DNA from: Thermoanaerobaculum sp.
Lineage (GTDB): Bacteria; Acidobacteriota; Thermoanaerobaculia; Multivoradales; UBA5704
Direction of reading: 5' to 3'
Assembly (NCBI GenBank): GCA_021154885.1
Contig: JAJKHS010000118.1
Location: forward strand, 1-64,000
Length of the DNA: 64,000 bases
The notes beneath the pieces were generated by a model. The model was not told where the DNA came from. It did no database searches and worked only from the letters and a program-made list of their open reading frames with translations. A program made the position numbers and the translations under genes. Positions 9,514 through 17,893 of the stretch are shown here, piece after piece (the first letter of the stretch is position 1; the number at the start of each line of letters is the position of its first letter).

Positions 9514-10263
9514 TCACGCCCGCGGCCGGCCGGCGCGCATCATGACCGGCCAGCGCACCGTCCGCACCTGCGCCGGATCGCCCCAGGCGCGCGCGAGGTC
9601 GTCGCGGACGAGGTCCACGGGATCCTGGCCGGTGGCCTGGCGATAGCGGGCCGTGGCGGACCACGTGCTGAAGTAGGGGGCGAAGCGGTCGAAGGCCCAC
9701 TCCTCCTCGATCCACAGCGCCGGCACCGCCACCTCGGCGAACGGGAAGGGGAGCGTGCGGTACTCCTCGTCTACCCAGCGCCGCTCCGGCGGCCAGTAGG
9801 GGCCCACGATCTGGCGCGCCAGCCGGTCGATTTGCACGTCCACCTCCGGGCTGACGCGGGCGAGGTTGTAGGCCCACGCCACCAGCGCCCCGCCCGGCGC
9901 GAGCACCCGTTCCACCTCGGCGTAGAAGCGGTCGAAGTCGAACCAGTGGAGAGCGGTCGCCACCGTCACCACGTCCACCGCGCCGCTCGCGAGACCCGAC
10001 TGCTCCGCCAGCGCCTGCCGGTACTCGACCCTGGGGTGGGGCACGGCGTGGCTGAGCTGCTCGGCGGAGGCGTCCGTCGCGATCACGCGCGCGAAGCGCG
10101 CCGCGAGGTCGACCGCCGCCTGGCCGTTGCCCGTGGCGCAGTCCCAGACCAGGGTGTGCCGGGGGGCGAGCGCGGCCACGAAATCGAACAGCGCCGGCGG
10201 ATAGCTGGGCCGGAACGAGGCGTAGACCGCGGCGTGGCCGGAGAAGTGGTCCTTGAAGCTCAC
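9514..10263 (-). CDS. Class I SAM-dependent methyltransferase
   Basis: A 249-residue Rossmann-fold methyltransferase of the UbiE/methyltransf_11 sort. The SAM-binding motif I appears as VWDCATGNGQAA near residue 40, followed by an acidic motif (ATDAS) and a motif-IV-like ALHWFDFDRF segment near residue 105. The GTG start at 10263 overlaps the stop of the upstream hydrolase by four bases (GTGA), so translation is probably coupled. The yeast Crg1/Tmt1-like group of small-molecule methyltransferases starts in the same way (FSGHAAVYASFRPSYP). The substrate cannot be told from sequence. Confidence 0.85.
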   Translation of the reverse strand: MSFKDHFSGHAAVYASFRPSYPPALFDFVAALAPRHTLVWDCATGNGQAAVDLAARFARVIATDASAEQLSHAVPHPRVEYRQALAEQSGLASGAVDVVTVATALHWFDFDRFYAEVERVLAPGGALVAWAYNLARVSPEVDVQIDRLARQIVGPYWPPERRWVDEEYRTLPFPFAEVAVPALWIEEEWAFDRFAPYFSTWSATARYRQATGQDPVDLVRDDLARAWGDPAQVRTVRWPVMMRAGRPRA

Positions 10264-11096
10264 CCGTGGGTCCTCACGTTGGTCCCCACGTTTGTCCCCA
10301 CGAAAGCGAGCGTGCGGGCGAGGATCTCGCGGCTGCGCTCGTCCGCGTCGAGGACGTCGAAGCCGTGCCGGCCCCGCGGATGATTCAGCACGTCGAGCGG
10401 AGCGTTGGCCGCCAGCGCCCGGGCCACGAAAGCGTCGATCGTGTCGTTGATCCACGGCTGATCGAGCCCGGCGCGGGCGATGAGCAGGGGCGGCCCCTCG
10501 TAACTCGTATCCGGGAGGACGGCCACGGGAGAGAACCGCGCCGCGAGCTCCTCGTCCATGCCCCCGGTGACGCGCTCCCGAATCGGCCGCAGGTCCAGCA
10601 AGGTGTAATAGGCCACGAGGCAGCGGACGCCAGGAACCTCCCGGCGCAGGAAGGGGGCGAGGTGGGGGCCGCCACCCGAGAACGCCCAGATGGCGAGCCG
10701 GTCCGGATCGAGAGCGAACCCCTCCGCTCCCTCGCGCAGGAACGAGAGCGCCGCCGCGATGTCCGCCGCCGGCTCCTCGATCTCCCGCAGCCGGAGGAAG
10801 CGATGATTGAACGTCGCCGCCACGAATCCCGACGCCGCGAGCAGCCGGCCGTACGAAGTGAAGATCCCCCAGCCCTTGACCTGGGTCCACATCTCTTCGG
10901 GGACCGGTCCGCCATGGACGAACACCACACCCGGCCGGCGCTCGCCCGCCGCCAGCCCAGGCGGCTGATAGACGTCCATCGTCCTCTCCGTGCCGTCCGC
11001 CAGCCGGCGGTACACGAGATCGCGCCGCACCTCCACCGCCTCCATGCCGGGCACGGAGTGGACCACGGGCAGGGTGAGCAGGTCGGTGTCGGGCAT
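10260..11096 (-). CDS. Alpha/beta-hydrolase, dienelactone hydrolase/esterase-like
   Basis: A 278-residue alpha/beta-hydrolase. VVFVHGGPVPEE is the oxyanion-hole region, WAFSGGGPH is the nucleophile elbow with Ser, and a HGFD segment near the C-terminus carries the likely catalytic His. The last residues come from a short tandem DNA repeat (GTN/GTNVRT). No Shine-Dalgarno is seen before the chosen ATG; a TATCTT hexamer 8 bases upstream raises the possibility of a leaderless mRNA. Earlier in-frame ATGs exist at 11114 and 11141. It is the first gene of a two-gene unit with the methyltransferase. The substrate is unknown. Confidence 0.78.
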   Translation of the reverse strand: MPDTDLLTLPVVHSVPGMEAVEVRRDLVYRRLADGTERTMDVYQPPGLAAGERRPGVVFVHGGPVPEEMWTQVKGWGIFTSYGRLLAASGFVAATFNHRFLRLREIEEPAADIAAALSFLREGAEGFALDPDRLAIWAFSGGGPHLAPFLRREVPGVRCLVAYYTLLDLRPIRERVTGGMDEELAARFSPVAVLPDTSYEGPPLLIARAGLDQPWINDTIDAFVARALAANAPLDVLNHPRGRHGFDVLDADERSREILARTLAFVGTNVGTNVRTHG

Positions 11097-11163
11097 GGTC
11101 GGGCAAGATATCATTCGTCGCGACGGCGCGGTGATTTGCAAGATTGCCTTCCCGAGCCGTTGG

Positions 11164-11366
11164 CCCTCATCACCCCGGCCCTCTTCTCCCAGCCTCCCCC
11201 CCGGCCGCCGGGAGAAGAGGGAGGGGTTAGTCGAGTTAATCTAAGAAAAGAAGAAGAAGATTTTTCTTGGCTTGTTCAAAGACTAGCCACTCCCCTCTCT
11301 CCCGGCGGTCGGGGGGGAGGCTGGGAGAGAGGGGCTGGGGGAGTGAGGGTCCGCCCCGAAGGGGCG
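11164..11366. repeat. Large palindromic intergenic repeat, family A type II
   Basis: Almost the same sequence as 4689-4892, including the A-rich centre and the terminal GCCCC-GAA-GGGGC hairpin. The MATE gene on the minus strand reads into this element and takes its last residues from it. Confidence 0.8.
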
Positions 11367-12719
11367 CTGGTGAAGGCCCACCCGCCCAATCTCCCCCCGG
11401 AACCGCACCGCGATCCGCGCCACGAACAGGCTCGCCACTGCCGCGAGGCCGATCGTCAATCCCCACCACAGCCCGCGCGGACCCAGGCCCCCCGGAAACG
11501 CCAGGGCCCAGCCCGCGGGCAGGCCCACCAGCCAGAAACCGACCAGCGCGATGCCCGCCGGGAACGTCGTATCCGCCGCGCCGCGGAGCACGCCGGCCGC
11601 CACGACCTGCGTCCCGTCGAAAACCTGGAACACGGCGGCGATGGGGAGGAGGGCCGCGGCCATGGCGATCACCGCCGGATCCCGCGTGTAGAGCCGCGCC
11701 AGAGGCTCCGGGAAGGCGGCGAAGAGGGCCGCGAAGAACAGCATCACGCCACCGCCCAGCAGCAGCGACGCGGCGGCGGACCGGCGGGCGCCCGGCATGT
11801 CGCCGCGGCCGATGGCGTTGCCCACCCGCGTGACGGCGGCGCCGGCGATCCCCAGCGGCACCATGAACGACAGGCTCGCCAGATTGAGGGCGATCTGGTT
11901 GCCGGCCAGCTCCCGCACTCCCATCCGTCCCATCAACAGGGCCACCGCTGTGAACACCAGCAGCTCCACGGAATTGTGGAGGCCGATCGGCAGGCCGAGG
12001 CGCAGCATGAGCAGGTGCCCGCGGAGCGCCACCGCCTCGCGGGTGAAGCCCCGCCAATACCCCGCGAGCGAGCGCCGCGAGGCCGCGAGCAGATAGAGGA
12101 ACATCACCCAGCGCGCGATCGAAGTCGAGTACGCCGATCCCGCCACGCCCAGCGCAGGCGATCCGAAGTGGCCGAAGATCAGAATGTAGTTGCCCACCGC
12201 GTTGACCACGTTACCGACCACGATGGCCATCATCGCCGGGCGCACGACGCTCATGGCCTGGAGCGTCTGGCGGAGCGCGACGAACAGGAAGTAGGGGAGG
12301 ATCCCCCAGCCGATGGCCCGCGCAAAGGCCGCCGCGGCGGGGATCACCGCCTCCGACTGGCCCAGCAGCCGGAAGAGCCCTCCCATGTCCGACAACGCGA
12401 GGCAGAACGGTATCGTCAGCACCGTCGCCATTACCAGGCCGCGTTGCAGGGAATCGCCCACCGCCCGCGGATCGCGGGCGCCGTGCGCCTGGGAGACCAG
12501 CGGATCGAGCGCCGACAGGATGCCTTGGCCCAGCACCAGCAGGGAGAAGGTGACGATGTGCCCCAGCGCCCCCGCCGCCAGCGCCTCGGCGGAGAGATGC
12601 CCGAGCATCATGGTGTCCACGACGCCCATCAGCATCATCCCGAGCTGCACCGCCGCCACCGGCACCGCCAGGCGGAAGGCTGCCGCAAGCTCGGCGCGGA
12701 GTCGGTCGAAGCGGTTCAT
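11283..12719 (-). CDS. MATE-family multidrug/metabolite exporter
   Basis: A 478-residue inner-membrane protein with about 12 hydrophobic segments, the usual MATE length and architecture. The N-terminal helix carries the family's typical GVVDTMMLGHL stretch, and the second half repeats a related pattern (VFQVFDGTQVVAAGVLRGAADT). MATE proteins export cationic drugs or metabolites in exchange for Na+ or H+. The last 35 or so residues (Pro/Ser-rich, from about HQRPFG onward) are encoded inside the family A repeat, so the original stop was probably overwritten when the repeat arrived. It has no operon partner. Confidence 0.9.
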   Translation of the reverse strand: MNRFDRLRAELAAAFRLAVPVAAVQLGMMLMGVVDTMMLGHLSAEALAAGALGHIVTFSLLVLGQGILSALDPLVSQAHGARDPRAVGDSLQRGLVMATVLTIPFCLALSDMGGLFRLLGQSEAVIPAAAAFARAIGWGILPYFLFVALRQTLQAMSVVRPAMMAIVVGNVVNAVGNYILIFGHFGSPALGVAGSAYSTSIARWVMFLYLLAASRRSLAGYWRGFTREAVALRGHLLMLRLGLPIGLHNSVELLVFTAVALLMGRMGVRELAGNQIALNLASLSFMVPLGIAGAAVTRVGNAIGRGDMPGARRSAAASLLLGGGVMLFFAALFAAFPEPLARLYTRDPAVIAMAAALLPIAAVFQVFDGTQVVAAGVLRGAADTTFPAGIALVGFWLVGLPAGWALAFPGGLGPRGLWWGLTIGLAAVASLFVARIAVRFRGEIGRVGLHQRPFGADPHSPSPSLPASPPTAGREGSG

Positions 12720-12821
12720 GGCGAGGGGCTCCCCACCGGGGATTCCGACGGTGGGGCGGCTACTATAGCGAACCTGGCCGGCAGCCCCGCACACCGCGCG
12801 ATCCAAAACTTTGGATTTCCG

Positions 12822-13181
12822 GCTGGAATTTCGTTGCGTACGCTGCGCAACGGTTGCGGAGCTTAAAATTTCACTGCGCAATCCAACGCAATGGATTTTC
12901 AAGTTAAATTTTGTCTGCGCCTCCAGCGCAACGGATGTGCAGGCTAACTCAGTGCCGCGCAACCCAGCGCAATGGATTTTCAAGCTAAATTTTCGTTGCG
13001 CAGCTTCCGCAACCGTTGCGCTGGCTAAATTTTCGTTCGGAACCTCCGCAGCCGTTGCAGAGGCTAAATTTCGCCTGCCGAGGCTCCGCAACGATTGCGG
13101 AGGCTAAAACTTGCCTGCGGAGCCTCCGCACGGGATTTTCTGGCTGCGCAGGCGATACGGAGCTTCCGCAGCCGACGAGCT
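12822..13181. repeat. Array of about nine degenerate 40-bp tandem repeats
   Basis: Units of 39-42 bases follow one another, each opening with CTAAATTTTCGTTGCG-like sequence and holding a short dyad such as CTCCGCAA-CGA-TTGCGGAG. The period is not a multiple of three, so it is not a coding repeat, although long open frames cross it. The units differ at many positions. No direct repeats with unique spacers are seen, so it is not a CRISPR. It lies in the 909-base gap upstream of the ACT-like/ATPase genes. Confidence 0.75.
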
Positions 13182-13297
13182 CGTGACGCGGCGGTTTTTC
13201 AAGTCGCGGACAGAGCGCGGAAGCGCCGTCGGTCCGGCGCGGCCTGTGCTCCCCCAAGGCTCGCTCCTCCGTGTCTTGAGACTCTGTGGCGAGTCTC

Positions 13298-13513
13298 ATG
13301 GAATATGAGGACCTCGTCATTCAGATCCTTCCCGGCCAGGATGGGGCTATGGCGTCGTGGTCAGTCCCCGGCGGGGCGCGGGGAAGCGGCATTTCGAGAT
13401 CCCCTCCGCCCTCGGCTCCGCGGCTCGGGGACGCTCGCGCTCGGGGCCCCGGGCCGCGACGCGGAGGCGACGACTTGGTCCGGCTTCCATCGAGGCAACA
13501 CTTCTTGCTTGAT
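13298..13513 (+). pseudogene. Broken N-terminus of a CHAT-type protein (tentative)
   Basis: An ATG at 13298 opens a short frame reading MEYEDLVIQILPGQDG. One base is then missing in the GGGG run near 13345; in the next frame the reading continues YGVVVSPRRGAGKRHFEIPS and ends at a TGA about 13513. From memory, CHAT proteins in related bacteria begin in this way (MxYEDL, then a short beta domain ending in an xxFxxPF segment). The rest of such a gene is absent. I see it as a decayed 5' fragment, but the match is short and the call is uncertain. The rest of 13181-13628 shows nothing else recognisable. Confidence 0.35.
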
Positions 13514-13628
13514 TTGCTGTAGAATTGTTCATCCGATAGCCATGAACTTATGGCCGAATGCGTTTTTTCTATGGCTGCCGCCGGTTCTTGACCAGTAAAT
13601 TTAGGGAGCGGCGCGCGGGGGGTGATTC

Positions 13629-14249
13629 ATGAAGGCAGTTGGAGATTTCCAGATCCTGCAAAAGGAAGAGACGGGGCTTCGTCTCAATGTTTCCTTCGCT
13701 ACAGCCCTCAGCATCCGTGAAGGCGTCGTCTTGTATGGAGTAGCATTGATGCCCGAGTCCTTGGCGGGAGTCTCGGCCTCGGAGGGTGCAGATACCGAAA
13801 ACCGATTGATGACCCTGATCGTCACCCCGTTTCCCCAAGCGTCCTGGGCACGGATGATCCGCATGTCGGTCACGATCGATCCCAGGCCTGGTTCTCTGTT
13901 TGGCTTGATCCAGGCCCTCAATCGACTTCAGATTTTTCCCCGCCATGTCGAGGACGTAACCGGTACCAGCTTTGCCAATGAGATGGCCTCCGCAAGCGGC
14001 ATATTTCAAGGACTCGGCGGAGAAATCGACGAGGATGACCCCATCGTGCCAAGCGCAACGTTGGTTTTGGAACTCCCTCAGCCTGGAGGAGCGAGCGGGC
14101 AGGTGGCCGAGCTGCATGAAAACCTCCACAAAATCACGGAGGACGGGAGGTCAAGTGCCGCTGCCATCCCGAAGCTCGAAGCTGCATTGGCAGGCGAGTT
14201 CGACCGAAAGGTCACTGTGCAACGCCCATGGCTACGCTCAAGAAACTGA
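13629..14249 (+). CDS. Hypothetical protein with ACT-like domain, partner of ATPase
   Basis: A 206-residue soluble protein I cannot assign to a named family. Residues about 76-115 (MSVTIDPRPGSLFGLIQALN and on) resemble the first strand and helix of an ACT domain, a small-ligand sensing fold with the DxPGxL turn. No catalytic motif or membrane segment is visible. A purine-rich GGGGGGTGA stretch before the ATG could serve as ribosome site. The last 22 bases overlap the next gene, so the two are made together. Base composition is clearly more AT-rich than in the neighbours, suggesting transfer. Possible role: ligand sensor or regulator of the ATPase. Confidence 0.6.
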   Translation: MKAVGDFQILQKEETGLRLNVSFATALSIREGVVLYGVALMPESLAGVSASEGADTENRLMTLIVTPFPQASWARMIRMSVTIDPRPGSLFGLIQALNRLQIFPRHVEDVTGTSFANEMASASGIFQGLGGEIDEDDPIVPSATLVLELPQPGGASGQVAELHENLHKITEDGRSSAAAIPKLEAALAGEFDRKVTVQRPWLRSRN

Positions 14250-16252
14250 GCAAGAGATCCCTGCAAGTGGAAAAGATCCGGATCGGCAAGTCACCTAAGG
14301 GAGACAACCTTGAAGTCAGCCTGCAAACATGGCGACGAAAGTTGTGGCGTCCGAGTTCGCGTGTCCCATCCAGCGAGTCACTGAGCGGTAATGACGGGAT
14401 CATCCTCGCAATGGCTTCCTGGGATTCCGATGAGAAGATAATCGCGTGGTATTTTTATCAATATGCTGATCGTGTCGTGGTGCAGTTCGAGATGACAGTC
14501 CCAGCCCTCGGTCTCGAGCACCTCTGGTGGGAGTACATATATGATTGCTTGCGAATCGCCCGGGGAACCGTGCTTGGCAGCGCGAGCTCGGCGCGCATCG
14601 ACGGTCGCTGGGGAGTACTCCAGTGCACCGCGATGTTTCCCCTGAAAGACTCTCCCGACCAGGAAGTCGAGAACATTCGGAGAATAGTTCATTGCTTCCG
14701 GAAGTTACAAGGAGATGCTAGCTCGACGGCCGAGTTCGAGGAGTTCAAGCAACGCTTGGCTCGTGAGCAGGAACTGGTCGGGCCCAGGATATTGTCGGAA
14801 AAAGCAGAAGAAAATTGGAAGAAAAAGAGCTTGAATTACTCGAGTCAGCTTGAGAGGTTGATGGTACGGGACCCTTTCGAGAACTCTCCGGCGCCGCGTT
14901 TCTCTCATCTGTTCGCGGAAAACCCGTTTAGCTTCACCCACCCTCTGGGACTAAAGAAATACAAGCAATTGTACGGGGAGCTGGAAGCGGCGCGAACGCA
15001 GCGCACGCGGCGTCGCCTAGCGGAGAGTATTATAGAGAAGTTATTGCAGGCGTCAGGAGACAACATCGCGATCGTGGGCGCTCATCGCGCGGGGAAGACT
15101 ACCGTTCTCAGCCTGATTTACGATCTGCTGGTCGAACGCCTCAAGGAGGAAACCGATGATGTCACCCTCATCCCGATTCGAATCAACGCGTCGGTGACTC
15201 CTCCTTATATGCTATTTGCCGCTATCCTGGAGGAGATGTCCCTCCTGAAAAAAGGAACGGAAAAGCTGGCAGGCTCGTTGCGCGGATTTTTCACAAAGCT
15301 CTCCAATTTTTCGCAGGCCGTTCTTTCGGGTGTCGAGTTCAAACTGGGGCCGATGATGGTGAAGCCTGGCGACATTTTGGAGGTTGCACACCTCCCTTCG
15401 CCAGAAGGGACGAGCCACATCGACGAGAGACTCCGCAGGGTTTTGGTTCGGGTTGAGAAGGAAAAAGAAATTATGCCGGAGCTTCTCAGGGTTTCCCTTC
15501 TCTCGCTGAGTGATGCACTAAGCGCGGATAAAGCAGATAAGTTTCATTTGGTGGTTGTGATGGATGAATTTTCAGACTCGACTGCATGGGGTGACGCGAG
15601 GATACTTCCTGTCTGGCGCCATGCCATCGAGTTCGACGAAATTTCGCGCATTAAGTGGCTATTTTCGACCACGCGACCCGTGAGCGAAGCCGCCGGTTAC
15701 TCTCCGATTACCAACATATTTCTCGAAATCAACGTTGGCTCTCTTCGTAAAGAGGAGAGTCAAGGGCTGATCGACGCTTTTTCGGTCACGGCCTGGAAAG
15801 ATGATCGGCAGGGAACCAAGCCGCTCCAGCCGGTGATAACTCACCCGGCAAGAACATTTCTCATCAGTGTTACGAGCAGCCTGCCGTATCTCCTTCAGGT
15901 GTCCTGTTACCACATCTACGATCGAGCTACCCGCACCAGTTTCCCTTTGATCAACAAGGAGCTTTGCAGAAAAACTATTCTGGTCAAGGTTTTGCCTGAG
16001 ATGGCGGACTATCTCGAGCGTCAATGGAGCAAGATCCCGGAGAGCGCGCAGCGGTTTATTGTGGAATCTTTGCCGACCGCCCTAAGCCCAGATGAATTCC
16101 TGAGATTTTTCGACGATCGATGGATAGTGGATTTGGATCGGATGCCGCCGGGTTCTCTCAAGGCCCTGGACCGATCTGGATTGCGGGGTGAAGACGGTCG
16201 ATGCGTAGCGCCGCTGGTGGCTGCCTGGCTGCTGTCGCGCCAGATGCAATGA
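14228..16252 (+). CDS. STAND/AAA-type P-loop ATPase with unknown N-terminal domain
   Basis: A 674-residue protein. Residues 50-165 form an alpha/beta N-terminal domain of unknown kind, followed by a charged helix (about 165-215). The P-loop GAHRAGKTT is at 284-292 with Lys290; Walker B VVVMDEFSD has Asp446-Glu447; a sensor-1-like WLFSTTRP follows; and the LPYLLQVSCYHIYDRA segment near residue 560 matches the helical part of STAND NTPases. The last 80 residues could be a winged helix. STAND ATPases act as oligomerising switches in signalling and phage defence. The gene overlaps the ACT-like gene by 22 bases and has the same AT-rich composition. No nuclease or protease effector is fused, so the effector, if any, is unknown. 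Confidence 0.68.
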   Translation: MATLKKLSKRSLQVEKIRIGKSPKGDNLEVSLQTWRRKLWRPSSRVPSSESLSGNDGIILAMASWDSDEKIIAWYFYQYADRVVVQFEMTVPALGLEHLWWEYIYDCLRIARGTVLGSASSARIDGRWGVLQCTAMFPLKDSPDQEVENIRRIVHCFRKLQGDASSTAEFEEFKQRLAREQELVGPRILSEKAEENWKKKSLNYSSQLERLMVRDPFENSPAPRFSHLFAENPFSFTHPLGLKKYKQLYGELEAARTQRTRRRLAESIIEKLLQASGDNIAIVGAHRAGKTTVLSLIYDLLVERLKEETDDVTLIPIRINASVTPPYMLFAAILEEMSLLKKGTEKLAGSLRGFFTKLSNFSQAVLSGVEFKLGPMMVKPGDILEVAHLPSPEGTSHIDERLRRVLVRVEKEKEIMPELLRVSLLSLSDALSADKADKFHLVVVMDEFSDSTAWGDARILPVWRHAIEFDEISRIKWLFSTTRPVSEAAGYSPITNIFLEINVGSLRKEESQGLIDAFSVTAWKDDRQGTKPLQPVITHPARTFLISVTSSLPYLLQVSCYHIYDRATRTSFPLINKELCRKTILVKVLPEMADYLERQWSKIPESAQRFIVESLPTALSPDEFLRFFDDRWIVDLDRMPPGSLKALDRSGLRGEDGRCVAPLVAAWLLSRQMQ

Positions 16253-16475
16253 TCAGACCAACGACGCATTCTACAGTGTTTCTTTGTTGTCCGTGACCCA
16301 GCGCATCCGATCTCGGCGACCATCCGCCGGCCCTCTGCTTCATCGGCAGACGGTGGAGCTGTCGCCTCTATAGAAGATAAAAATCGTCATCGAGAGATGA
16401 AGAGCACGGTACCTCACATCAGACTAAACTTTCGGGGGGCTGTCAACGCAGATCTTCAGGCCTGAAGGGCCGTTC

Positions 16476-16621
16476 TCCCTCAGCCTGGGGCGCAGCCCCA
16501 GGAAGAGAGTCCCCCAAATCTCAAAGCCCTGAAAGGGCGAGATAACGGCCGGATCGCGCCCCGTTGGGCTTTCGGAATGTTTTAGATTTCGTTTCCTGGG
16601 GCTGTGCCCCAGGCTGAGGGA
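16476..16621. repeat. Inverted pair of 29-bp palindromic repeats, family D
   Basis: The sequence at 16476-16504 and its inverse at 16593-16621 match at 28 of 29 positions, each arm being itself a CCTGGGGC/GCCCCAGG hairpin. Between them are further small palindromes such as GCCCTGAAAGGGC. It fills most of the 407-base gap between the ATPase gene and the dehydratase; no gene is seen there. Similar CCTGGGGCnnnGCCCCAGG elements are known in Planctomycetota and other environmental genomes. Confidence 0.8.
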
Positions 16622-16659
16622 GGTCGACCCTTCGGGCCTCAAGGCTTGCCAAACACCCT

Positions 16660-17631
16660 CTACGCCTGCGCCAGCGTTTCCCGCACCCGCTCCATCCCCG
16701 TGTTGCTGCCGCTCAAGAGGACTCCGACGCGTTGGCCGCGGAAGCGCTCGTCCGCCAGGACTCCGGCCAGGGCGGCGGCGCCGGCGGGCTCGACAATCAC
16801 TTTCAGGTGACGGACGATCAGGCCCATGGCGGCGAGGATCGCCTCGTCGGAGACGGTGAAGACGTCCGTGGCCCAGCGCCGGATCAGCTCGAAGTTGCGC
16901 ACGCCTGGCTTCGGCGCCGTGAGGCCGTCGGCCACGGTCTGCACCCGCTCGGGCGGCGTGGGCGCTCCGGCGGCGAGCGAGCGCACGATGCCGTCCGCGC
17001 CGGTGGGCTGGATGCCGTAGACCCGCGCGGCCGGCGCGAGACCGCGGGCCGCCAGCAGGGCGCCGGAGAGGAGGCCGCCGCCCGAGGCGGGGGCCGCGAG
17101 GGCGTCGAGGTCGGGCACGTCCTCCAGCAACTCCCAGGTGGCCGTGCCGGCGCCGGCGATGACGAACGGATCGTCGAAGGGGTGGACGAGCGTGTAGCCG
17201 TGCTCCTCGCGCAGCCGCGCCAGTCGCTCGAAGGCCAGGGTGGCGTTGGTGACCCCCTCCTTGTCGATCCTGGCTCCCATCGCGGCCACGGCCGCGAGCT
17301 TCTCCGGCACCGCGTTCTCCGGCATGACGACCACCAGCCGGGCACCCACGGCACGGGCCGCCCAGGCCGCTCCGAGCGCGGCGTTGCCCGCGCTCACCGT
17401 GATCAGCCCCGGCGCCAGCTCCTCGGGAGTGAACGACCGCACCCGGTTGAAGGCCCCGCGGACCTTGAAGGAGCCGGTGACCTGCAGCCCTTCGGCCTTG
17501 AAGAACAGCCGCGCATGGGCGAGCTCGTCCAGCGCGTCCGCGCGCAGCACCGGGGTGCGCACGACGATCCCCGCCAGCGCGCGGCGGGCGGCCAGGAGGT
17601 CCGGCAGGTCGGGGAGAGAAAGGTCGGTCAT
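16660..17631 (-). CDS. PLP-dependent threonine/serine dehydratase family
   Basis: A 323-residue fold-type II PLP enzyme. The Schiff-base Lys is Lys56 in TGSFKVRGAF, the substrate loop is SAGNAALG (the usual SxGNHxQG is altered), the glycine-rich phosphate cup is SGGGL near 177, and SGSNTG near 310 is the ring-nitrogen site. It lacks the C-terminal ACT domains of biosynthetic IlvA, so it is of the short catabolic or racemase-like type: deamination of L-threonine/L-serine, serine racemase or a related reaction. It is a single gene. A TAGAAT hexamer lies 15 bases before the ATG. Confidence 0.85.
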   Translation of the reverse strand: MTDLSLPDLPDLLAARRALAGIVVRTPVLRADALDELAHARLFFKAEGLQVTGSFKVRGAFNRVRSFTPEELAPGLITVSAGNAALGAAWAARAVGARLVVVMPENAVPEKLAAVAAMGARIDKEGVTNATLAFERLARLREEHGYTLVHPFDDPFVIAGAGTATWELLEDVPDLDALAAPASGGGLLSGALLAARGLAPAARVYGIQPTGADGIVRSLAAGAPTPPERVQTVADGLTAPKPGVRNFELIRRWATDVFTVSDEAILAAMGLIVRHLKVIVEPAGAAALAGVLADERFRGQRVGVLLSGSNTGMERVRETLAQA

Positions 17632-17669
17632 GGTTTTGCGCGTGCGATTCTATCTGAAGATTGGCGCCG

Positions 17670-17863
17670 GCGCCCCTTCGGGGCGGGCCCTCACTCCCCG
17701 GCCCCTCTCTCCCAGCCTCCCCCCCACCGGCCGGGAGAGAGGGGAGAGGTAAGTCTTTGAAAAAGCCAAAAAGCCACTTCTCCTTCTTCAGACTAACTTG
17801 ACTAACCCCTCCCTCTTCTCCCGGGATGAGGCTGGGAGAAGAGGGCCGGGGTGATGAGGGCCC
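17670..17863. repeat. Large palindromic intergenic repeat, family A type II, inverted
   Basis: Reverse-oriented copy of the element at 4689-4892, starting with the GCCCC-TTC-GGGGC hairpin and ending in GATGAGGGCCC. It lies between the divergent dehydratase and pseudouridine synthase genes, close to both promoters. Confidence 0.8.
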
Positions 17864-17893
17864 AACGGTACGGCTCTGCAATACACTGCCGCG

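Noticed and set aside
12720-13091. N-terminal extension of the MATE frame
   Set aside because: It reads through the 40-bp tandem repeats; period 40 shifts frame each unit, and MATE proteins begin at MNRFDRL.
12822-13181. CRISPR array
   Set aside because: Units are degenerate over their whole length with no constant repeat/unique spacer division, and no cas gene is present.
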